64,000 nt of DNA. Source: Roseithermus sacchariphilus. GTDB taxonomy: Bacteria > Bacteroidota > Rhodothermia > Rhodothermales > MEBIC09517. The position numbers and the translations under genes were made by a program. Where the stretch lies: assembly GCA_003285105.1 (NCBI GenBank), contig CP030158.1, forward strand, positions 1,402,501 to 1,466,500, read 5' to 3'. Positions 56,231 through 64,000 of this stretch are shown here, one piece after another; the stretch's first letter is position 1, and every line of letters begins with the position of its first letter. Below the pieces are notes generated by a model. That model did no database searches, was not told the DNA's origin, and saw only the letters and a list, made by a program, of their open reading frames with translations.

Positions 56231-57160
56231 GTGTCCCGCCTGCCGGAAAAAATCGCCGCCCGGATCCGTCCGCTCCGCGTGTTGTTGCTGGGCGGGTTGC
56301 TGCTGATGGGCGGGCCGGCGCCGGATCGTCCCACGGCCGCCTCGCCGGTGCGAGCCCCCGTGGCGCCGGCAGACACGGTGCTGCACGTCCGCTTCCCGCG
56401 CCCGGAGTCCGATGAAGATCCGCGCGTCGACTACTGCTACCAGATGCTCTCGCTGGCGCTGGAGCGCTCCGGGGTGCCGCACGTGCTGGAGCCGGCCCGC
56501 GTGCGGATGAACCAGCAGCGGGTGATCCGGGAGGTGGCCCGGGGCCGGCTCGTGGATGTGCTCTGCACCATGACCACCATCGAGCGGGAGCAGGTGCTGC
56601 GGCCCATCCGCATTCCGCTCAACAAAGGCCTGATGGGCGTTCGCCTGTTTCTGGTGGAGGCGGATCGGGCCGATAGCCTGGCACGCCTCGCGCCCGACAT
56701 CGACGCCTGGAAACGCCTGCGCGCAGGGCAGGGGCACGACTGGCCGGATACGCCGATCCTCCGGCACAACGGCTTCACGGTGGTGACGGCCGACGCCTAC
56801 GAAGCCCTCTTCCGGATGCTCCGGGCCGGCCGCATCGACTACTTCCCGCGCTCGGTGCTGGAGATCTGGAACGAGCAGGCGCTGCACGAGGGGCTGGCCG
56901 TCGAGCCGCGTTTCGCGCTGCGCTACCCGGCCGCGGTGTACTTCTTCGTGCATCCGGAGAACGATGCCCTGGCCAGGGCGCTGGAGCAGGGCCTGACACA
57001 GGCCCGCGCCGACGGGTCGTTCGACGCCCTCTTTCAAACGCACTACGGCGCGTTCCTGGAGCAGGCCCGGCTCGACGCACGTACCATCATCGACCTGGAG
57101 AATCCGTTCATGCCACCGGGCACGCCGCTCCAGTACGCCGACCTCTGGTATCACCCCTGA
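56231..57160 (+). CDS. Periplasmic solute-binding protein of a sensor-kinase unit, paralogue 1
   Basis: 309 residues from a GTG at 56231. Signal segment LRVLLLGGLLLMG. The body resembles the family 3 solute-binding fold (PBP2): DYCYQMLSLALERSG, GRLVDVLCTMTTIEREQ, PIRIPLNKGLMGVRLFLVE, QGHDWPDTPILRHNGFTVV, LRAGRIDYFPRSVLEIW and PRFALRYPAAVYFFVHPEN. No transporter permease is nearby. With its paralogue it precedes a hybrid histidine kinase, so both may present a ligand to that kinase or bind it directly; that is inference from gene order. Confidence 0.85.
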   Translation: MSRLPEKIAARIRPLRVLLLGGLLLMGGPAPDRPTAASPVRAPVAPADTVLHVRFPRPESDEDPRVDYCYQMLSLALERSGVPHVLEPARVRMNQQRVIREVARGRLVDVLCTMTTIEREQVLRPIRIPLNKGLMGVRLFLVEADRADSLARLAPDIDAWKRLRAGQGHDWPDTPILRHNGFTVVTADAYEALFRMLRAGRIDYFPRSVLEIWNEQALHEGLAVEPRFALRYPAAVYFFVHPENDALARALEQGLTQARADGSFDALFQTHYGAFLEQARLDARTIIDLENPFMPPGTPLQYADLWYHP

Positions 57161-57197
57161 CGCGCCGCCGGCTTCCCGGCCGCTCCCTGCCCCCGCC

Positions 57198-58150
57198 ATG
57201 CCGTTGCACGCCTTTCCTCTGCCGTTGCGGGCCGCCGCAGTCGCCGCGCGTGCCGGCGGGCTGATGCTGGTGGCCCTCCTGGCTGCGGCGCGCCTTCCGG
57301 CGCAACCGACCTCGCTGCCGGATCCCCTGCCGGCCCCCCTGCCGGATGAGGAGGCCACGCCCGTGCCCGTCCGCTATTTTCGCCTGCTCGACCCGGCCGA
57401 TCCGCGCGAGCAGTACCTGGCGGCGCTGCTCACGCGTAGCCTGCAACGCACCGGCGCCGAGCCCGAGCTGGTCTTCGTCGATACGCGGATGAGCCAGGAT
57501 CGTGCGCTGAAGCTGACGCAGGACGGCGAGCTGGACGTGGTGATCACCATGACCTCGGACGACCGCGAAGCCCGCTTCACGCCCATCCGCCTTCCCATCT
57601 TCAAAGGACTCTTCGGCGTTCGCCTCCTCATCGTCCGCGACGGCGATCCGCGCTTTTCCGCCCTCGACACCCCGGCCAGGCTGCGCGCCTTCCGCGTGAC
57701 GCAGGGACACGACTGGCCGGACGCGGCCATCCTGGAGCACAACGGCTTCGACGTGATCCGCACCCGCGGCTACGACCCGCTGTTTCTGCAGGTGGCCCAC
57801 GGGCGGGCGGACGCCTTCGCCGGGTCGGTGCTGGAGATGAAGCAGCAGATCGCCGACTACGGGCACCTCGGGCTGGCCGTCGAGCCGCGTTTCGCGCTGT
57901 ACTATCCCGCGGCCATGTACTTCTTCGTCAACCCCCACCGCCCCGACCTGGTGGCGCGGCTGGAGCAGGGGCTGCGCCAGGCCGCGGCGGACGGGTCGAT
58001 GGACGCGCTCTTCGATCGGTACATCGCACCCCTGCTCGACGGCCTGGCCCTGGACGAGCGCGCGGTGCTGGAACTCACCAACCCCTTCTTTCACCCCCCG
58101 GCCTCCTTCGGCGACGTCGCCTGGCGGCCGGGCCATGCCTCGGGTCCACG

Positions 58151-58154
<4 letters not shown>
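57198..58154 (+). CDS. Periplasmic solute-binding protein of a sensor-kinase unit, paralogue 2
   Basis: 318 residues with a signal segment (GGLMLVALLAAARLPAQP). Aligned by eye with paralogue 1: QYLAALLTRSLQRTGAEPELV, GELDVVITMTSDDREARFTPIRLPIFKGLFGVRLLIV, QGHDWPDAAILEHNGFDVI, VAHGRADAFAGSVLEM and PRFALYYPAAMYFFVNPH. The shared GHDWPD loop and the FALxYPAAxYFFV strand suggest a recent duplication with ligand-pocket change. The stop overlaps the kinase ATG by four bases (58151-58154), so expression is translationally coupled. Confidence 0.85.
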
Positions 58155-60430
<2,276 letters not shown>

Positions 60431-60445
60431 GCCGCCGACCGGGCT

Positions 60446-61096
60446 TCACCGCAGGCGCCGCATCAGCGCGATGACCCGGCCGATGACGTGGCAGCGAGGG
60501 TCGGCCGGCGAGAAGGTTTCCTCCGTGTAGGTGCGGTCCGCCGGGCGCAGGTGCAGGCGGTCGTTGGCGAAGTAGAACCGCCGAATCAGCAACTCCTCGC
60601 CCACCAGGAAGGCGGACAGCTCGCCGTTGCGCAGCTGGTTCCAGGGGGCTTCCTCGATGACCACGAAGTCGCCCTTCCGGATGCCGTCGCCGTTCATCCC
60701 GTCATCGCCGGCGCGGCCGATCACGCACGTCTCCGGGTCCATCACGCCGCGCAGGAAGTAGGGGTCCACCGTGAGGTAGCCGCTGGGGCGGCGGCGCAGC
60801 TGCTCGGGCTGGTCGCTGGCCGTGCGGCTGACGACGACCAGCGTGGGGGCGCCCTCGTCGAGGGCAAAGGGGTCCGCCTCGTCGTCGGCCAGGCGCAGCC
60901 CGCGCGCGGCGTTCGGTTCGCGCTGGAGGTAGCCTTTCGTCTCCAGCGCCCGGAGCAGCTTGAAGACCCCGTTGGTCGAGCGAATGCCGAGGGCCTGCCC
61001 GATCTCCTTCAGCGTGGGCGGCTTGCGGTGGGTCCGCATGTAGGAGCGGATGAACTCGTACGCCTGGTTCTGACGCTCGGTGAGGCGTGCCTTCAT
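60446..61096 (-). CDS. LexA-like repressor without self-cleavage residues
   Basis: 216 residues. The N-terminal winged helix is LexA-like: RKPPTLKEIGQALGIRSTNGVFKLLRALETKGYLQRE. The C-terminal S24 fold is recognisable (GYLTVDPYFL, GIRKGDFVVIEEAPWNQLRNGELSAFLVGEELLIRRFYF), but the catalytic serine position reads Gly133 (DDGM instead of GDSM), the lysine position reads Arg172 (LLIRR instead of TVKR) and the Ala-Gly cleavage site is not found. It should therefore bind DNA without RecA-stimulated autoproteolysis, as proposed for some cyanobacterial LexA proteins. Two perfect palindromes lie upstream. Confidence 0.85.
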   Translation of the reverse strand: MKARLTERQNQAYEFIRSYMRTHRKPPTLKEIGQALGIRSTNGVFKLLRALETKGYLQREPNAARGLRLADDEADPFALDEGAPTLVVVSRTASDQPEQLRRRPSGYLTVDPYFLRGVMDPETCVIGRAGDDGMNGDGIRKGDFVVIEEAPWNQLRNGELSAFLVGEELLIRRFYFANDRLHLRPADRTYTEETFSPADPRCHVIGRVIALMRRLR

Positions 61097-61147
61097 GGAC
61101 CGGCAAAGGGGCGGATGGGATATGTGCGCGCCGGCCAGTATACGAAG

Positions 61148-61163
61148 GTGAAATGATTTTCAC
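61148..61163. promoter_or_regulatory. Palindromic operator 1 upstream of the LexA-like gene
   Basis: GTGAAATGATTTTCAC, perfect 6-bp arms around 4 bp, 52 bp before the LexA-like start. The same arms recur 32 bp further upstream. Confidence 0.75.
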
Positions 61164-61179
61164 TACCCCGAAAAACAGG

Positions 61180-61195
61180 GTGAAAAGATTTTCAC
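61180..61195. promoter_or_regulatory. Palindromic operator 2 upstream of the LexA-like gene
   Basis: GTGAAAAGATTTTCAC, same arms as operator 1. The centre-to-centre distance is 32 bp, about three helical turns, so both sites face the same side of the DNA. Confidence 0.75.
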
Positions 61196-61347
61196 TTTAT
61201 TGCTGTGTCGGGTTTCTGGAGGGGGTCTCGATATGTGTGCATATGCCTTGCACAGATGGTGGGTAGGTTGAGAAAAGCGGGAAAATCGGCCTGAAACGCA
61301 TATTTTTGGGCCGTCGTGTTTGACATTCGCGCGGCCTGGTGTACCTT

Positions 61348-61410
61348 GTGGGGAAAAGTGGGGAACTTCCCCAGGGTTCATCGGCTTTTGAGGGAGGACC
61401 GTGGGGAATC
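61348..61410 (+). promoter_or_regulatory. MraZ-binding repeats upstream of mraZ
   Basis: GTGGGGAAAA (61348) and GTGGGGAACT (61358) lie exactly 10 bp apart, and GTGGGGAATC follows at 61401. MraZ binds TGGGN repeats spaced by 5 bp in its own promoter, so autoregulation of the division cluster is expected. Confidence 0.85.
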
Positions 61411-61425
61411 CCGGTCTTCGACGTC

Positions 61426-61866
61426 ATGGCGCGTTTCAAGGGACAGGCTGAATACTCCGTTGACGACAAGGGGCGGGTGGCCATCCCGGCCAAGATGCGG
61501 AGTGCCATGACCCCGGAGGCCGAGGGGACGTTCATCATCACGCGCGGCCTTGAGCAATGCATCTTCCTCTACCCGAAAGACCGATGGGCCGAGATCGAGG
61601 AGCGGATCGGGGGGCTGAACATGTTTCAGCGAGAGTCCCGCGAGTTCGCGCGGCGCATCTTGATGTGGGCCGAGGAAGCCGTGCTCGACAAGCAGGGCCG
61701 CGTGAGCCTGCCGAAGCCGTTGATGGAGTTTGCCGGCATCCAGGAGAAGGCGCTCATCATCGGTGCCTTCGACCACATCGAGATCTGGGATCTCGACGTC
61801 TGGGAGGCCCACATCAACGAGGCCGTCGAGGATTACGAGACGCTGGCCGAGCGGGTGATGACGTGA
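61426..61866 (+). CDS. mraZ: MraZ transcription regulator of the division cluster
   Basis: 146 residues from the ATG at 61426 ([21 protein letters not shown]). Two AbrB/SpoVT-like repeats are visible: [15 protein letters not shown] and [20 protein letters not shown]. It forms ring oligomers and binds TGGGN repeats, present at 61348-61410. Its TGA stop overlaps the ATG of rsmH. It marks the start of a dcw (division and cell wall) cluster continuing off the right edge. Confidence 0.96.
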   Translation: MARFKGQAEYSVDDKGRVAIPAKMRSAMTPEAEGTFIITRGLEQCIFLYPKDRWAEIEERIGGLNMFQRESREFARRILMWAEEAVLDKQGRVSLPKPLMEFAGIQEKALIIGAFDHIEIWDLDVWEAHINEAVEDYETLAERVMT

Positions 61867-62894
61867 TGCCGACCGACGAACCGGACGGTGGGCCCGCCGG
61901 GGCGGACCCGGCCCCCGGGGCGCGACCCTACGCGTCGGGCTACCACGCCCCTGTTCTTTGCATCCCTGTTGTAGACGCCCTGGTGACCGACCCGGCCGGG
62001 GTGTACGTCGACGCCACCCTGGGCGGCGGCGGCCACACGGCGGCGCTGCTCGACCGGCTGGCGCCGGCCGGGCGCGTGGTGGGCATCGACCAGGACGAGG
62101 CCGCCCTGGCGGCGGCCCGGACGCGCCTGGCCCCGGCGCTGGAAGCCGGTCGCTTCCTGGCGGTCCGCGGCAACTTCGGCGACCTGGAGGCGCTCCTGGC
62201 CGAAGCGGGCTTCGACACGGTCGACGGCCTGCTGCTCGACCTGGGGATCTCGTCGCACCAGATCGATGTGCCGGAGCGCGGCTTCAGTTACGCCGCCGCC
62301 GGCCCGCTCGACATGCGGATGGACCGCCGCCGCCGGCTGACGGCGCACGAGATCGTCAACACGTGGGAGGCCGGAGCCCTGCGCCGGGTGCTGCAGGCCT
62401 ACGGCGACGAGCCTCGTGCGGCGCAGGTGGCCCGGGCCATCGTGCAGGCGCGGCCGCTGGAGACGACCGAGGCGCTGGCGGCCGTCGTCCGTGCCGCCGT
62501 GCCCACGCGCGAGGAGGTCAAGACGCTGGCCCGGGTCTTCCAGGCGCTGCGCATCGCCGTCAACGAGGAGCTGGCGATGCTGGAGCAGGTGCTGGCGGCG
62601 GCCGCGCGGGTGCTGCGCCCCGGCGGGCGCATCGCCGTCATCAGCTACCACTCGCTGGAAGACCGCCGCGTCAAGCGCGTCTTTCGCCACGGCAACCTGG
62701 CCGGCCGCCCCGTGCGGGATCTCTACGGAAACCCGCTGACGCCCTGGCGCGAGCTGACGCACCGGCCCGTCACGCCCCCGGCGGAGGAGGTCGCCGCCAA
62801 CCCGCGTGCCCGGAGTGCGCGCCTGCGTGTGGCCGAGCGCACCGAGGCGCCGCCCGACGTGCAGGCGCATCCCGCCGCCGGACCTGCACCCTGA
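61866..62894 (+). CDS. rsmH: 16S rRNA m4C1402 methyltransferase
   Basis: 342 residues. SAM-binding [34 protein letters not shown] and the family motifs [28 protein letters not shown] and [20 protein letters not shown]. It N4-methylates C1402 of 16S rRNA. The start overlaps the mraZ stop (TGATG). The C-terminal ~30 residues are Ala/Pro-rich and variable. A 13-bp minisatellite begins a few bases after the stop. Confidence 0.96.
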   Translation: MPTDEPDGGPAGADPAPGARPYASGYHAPVLCIPVVDALVTDPAGVYVDATLGGGGHTAALLDRLAPAGRVVGIDQDEAALAAARTRLAPALEAGRFLAVRGNFGDLEALLAEAGFDTVDGLLLDLGISSHQIDVPERGFSYAAAGPLDMRMDRRRRLTAHEIVNTWEAGALRRVLQAYGDEPRAAQVARAIVQARPLETTEALAAVVRAAVPTREEVKTLARVFQALRIAVNEELAMLEQVLAAAARVLRPGGRIAVISYHSLEDRRVKRVFRHGNLAGRPVRDLYGNPLTPWRELTHRPVTPPAEEVAANPRARSARLRVAERTEAPPDVQAHPAAGPAP

Positions 62895-62910
62895 GGCGGT
62901 CCCGCGCTCC

Positions 62911-63137
62911 GTACCCCGAATCCGTACCCCGAATCCGTACCCCGAATCCGTACCCCGAATCCGTACCCCGAATCCGTACCCCGAATCCGTACCCCGAATC
63001 CGTACCCCGAATCCGTACCCCGAATCCGTACCCCGAATCCGTACCCCGAATCCGTACCCCGAATCCGTACCCCGAATCCGTACCCCGAATCCGTACCCCG
63101 AATCCGTACCCCGAATCCGTACCCCGAATCCGTATCC
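62911..63137. repeat. 13-bp tandem array, about 17 units, between rsmH and the next gene
   Basis: CCGTACCCCGAAT repeated head to tail with almost no variation. It occupies most of the 284 bp between rsmH and the small gene at 63179. It interrupts a normally compact operon, and the unit is not a multiple of 3, so open frames through it are spurious. Confidence 0.95.
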
Positions 63138-63178
63138 GAAGCGTCACCCGAACTCCAGGCTAAATCCGGTAAGGACTG

Positions 63179-63445
63179 ATGAAGGTTGCGATCGAGGAGC
63201 ACATCCTGCACTGGCTGGCCTCGCTAGGCTATCCGCTGGCCGGGCGTACGCGCGAGGAGATCACCGCGATGTTCCTGCGCGAGGCGCGCCAGTGGGAAAT
63301 GGCCCCGTGGGAGCTGGACCGGCTCGTGCGGGAGGGCTACGACATGGAGCGGCGCGACGTGGAACGGCGCGACGTGGAGCGGCCCCAGGCTCGCACGACC
63401 GAGCGCGGGCCGCTCGCGCGTCCCCGGTACGCGTTTACCCCGTGA
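63179..63445 (+). CDS. Small hypothetical protein in the division cluster
   Basis: 88 residues, MKVAIEEHILHWLASLGYPL at the start, then REEITAMFLREARQWEMAPWELDRLVREGYD, a helical region. The C-terminal part has a short internal repeat (MERRDVERRDVERP, from a 15-bp DNA repeat) and a basic tail. I do not recognise a family. It sits where some genomes carry small accessory genes between rsmH and ftsL, and it ends 43 bp before the FtsL-like gene. Confidence 0.65.
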   Translation: MKVAIEEHILHWLASLGYPLAGRTREEITAMFLREARQWEMAPWELDRLVREGYDMERRDVERRDVERPQARTTERGPLARPRYAFTP

Positions 63446-63488
63446 ATCACCCCATTCATTCTCGACACCCCTGACCCCGGTTCTGCCC

Positions 63489-63998
63489 ATGGCGACGTCC
63501 CGCACTTCCAGCCAGCGTCCCCGCGCCGGTGCCGCCACGCGAGCCACGGCGGCCCGTGCGGCGCGGCCCGGGCCGGCCGCCGGCCGCCGCGCACCCCGCC
63601 GGCACGCGTCGGCATGGACCATCTCCGTGCCGCGCGGACACCGGCCGGCCACCCTGCCCGGCTGGGGCGACCTGGCCCGGGGCAAGAACGAGCGCGTCCC
63701 GAGCCGCCCCCGGCCCACCGGCTTCATGGCGCAGGTGTCCACGCTCCGCTTTGCCCTCCTGCTCTTTGCCATGGCGGCGGCCTTCACGGTCTACGTCGGC
63801 CACGTGTATGCGACGCAGGATCTGCTGGCGGCCGTGCAGGAGGCCCGCAAAGAGAATCAGCGGCTGCACATGCGCTACAACCAGCGCAAGGCCGCCTTCG
63901 ACCAGGCCACCAGCCCGACGGTCATCTACCGGCGGGCGCGGGCGCTGGGGCTGGAAGAGGACGTGGCCTACGGGCCTACGATCCACCTGAACGATTAA
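63489..63998 (+). CDS. FtsL-like division protein
   Basis: 169 residues. A long basic, Ala/Arg/Pro-rich cytoplasmic N-terminus (~1-80), one transmembrane helix (LRFALLLFAMAAAFTVYVGHVYA, about 86-108), then a heptad-like extracytoplasmic coiled coil (LLAAVQEARKENQRLHMRYNQRKAAF) and a conserved-looking end (IYRRARALGLEEDVAYGPTIHL). This topology and position after rsmH fit FtsL, a FtsB/FtsQ partner that recruits septal peptidoglycan synthesis. The N-terminus is longer than usual. The ORF ends 2 bases before the window edge. Confidence 0.75.
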   Translation: MATSRTSSQRPRAGAATRATAARAARPGPAAGRRAPRRHASAWTISVPRGHRPATLPGWGDLARGKNERVPSRPRPTGFMAQVSTLRFALLLFAMAAAFTVYVGHVYATQDLLAAVQEARKENQRLHMRYNQRKAAFDQATSPTVIYRRARALGLEEDVAYGPTIHLND

Positions 63999-64000
63999 CC

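Noticed and set aside
62770-63163. Arg/Pro/Glu repeat proteins read from the 13-bp array
   Set aside because: Open in several frames on both strands because of the 13-bp unit; not genes.

Overview
The window is about 64 kb of GC-rich, densely coding bacterial DNA. Gene content suggests a Rhodothermota/Bacteroidota-type organism: a clade II (Sec-type) nitrous oxide reductase cluster, a NosA/OprC-like TonB receptor, an ECF sigma factor paired with a TPR Ser/Thr kinase, a GMC oxidoreductase with a gluconate-dehydrogenase subunit 3, and a mraZ-rsmH-ftsL-like start of a division cluster. This placement is inference; no rRNA or tRNA gene was seen.

Layout. 0-9.5 kb: a secreted repeat protein cut by the left edge, an ECF sigma factor with a Ser/Thr kinase, purL, trxA, trxB and a BON-LysM protein. 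9.5-17.5 kb: proline dehydrogenase, a trans-sulfuration enzyme, a TlpA-like protein, pdxH, an amidohydrolase and a degenerate receiver protein. 17.6-29.7 kb: the N2O reduction region, nearly all on the minus strand: truncated haemoglobin, cupin, nosY, nosF, nosD, (GIY-YIG gene on plus), nosL, a membrane protein, nosZ, cytochrome c, Rrf2 regulator 1, a copper-receptor-like TonB protein and Rrf2 regulator 2. Four of these promoters carry the same 18-bp motif, which I read as a local Rrf2 operator. 30-36.3 kb: an APC transporter fused to universal stress domains, a VTT membrane protein and a GMC/subunit 3 pair. 36.4-38.6 kb: arsR-acr3-arsC. 38.7-42 kb: a truncated integron integrase followed by an intact-looking IS630 element and an IS3 element with visible ends. 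42-54.9 kb: a serine-hydrolase-fold protein lacking its catalytic motifs, a SigZ-like sigma factor with an ArsI-like dioxygenase, a PHP phosphoesterase, an SRPBCC protein, a DUF1080 lipoprotein, a helicase, a glycosyltransferase, a methyltransferase, a histidine phosphatase and pyrG. 54.9-56.2 kb: a 167-bp tandem array. 56.2-60.4 kb: two paralogous solute-binding proteins translationally coupled to a hybrid histidine kinase. 60.4-64 kb: a LexA-like repressor whose self-cleavage residues are replaced, with two perfect operators, then mraZ, rsmH, a 13-bp minisatellite, a small gene and an ftsL-like gene.

How the genes may work together. The nos genes form a respiratory module: a c-type cytochrome lipoprotein feeds NosZ, NosL and NosDFY serve copper-site maturation, and the TonB receptor probably brings in copper. 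The two Fe-S-type Rrf2 proteins are likely regulators of the module and of themselves. ArsR/Acr3/ArsC use the thioredoxin pathway (trxA and trxB are also in the window), and the ArsI-like gene 6 kb away may widen this to organoarsenicals.

The intergenic DNA is unusual. Two repeat families recur: a degenerate 7-bp-period satellite (NAGCNNN) and a 110-170 bp GC-rich hairpin repeat. They are usually side by side and make the longer gene-free stretches. Several other minisatellites (11, 13, 14 and 18 bp units) occur between genes.
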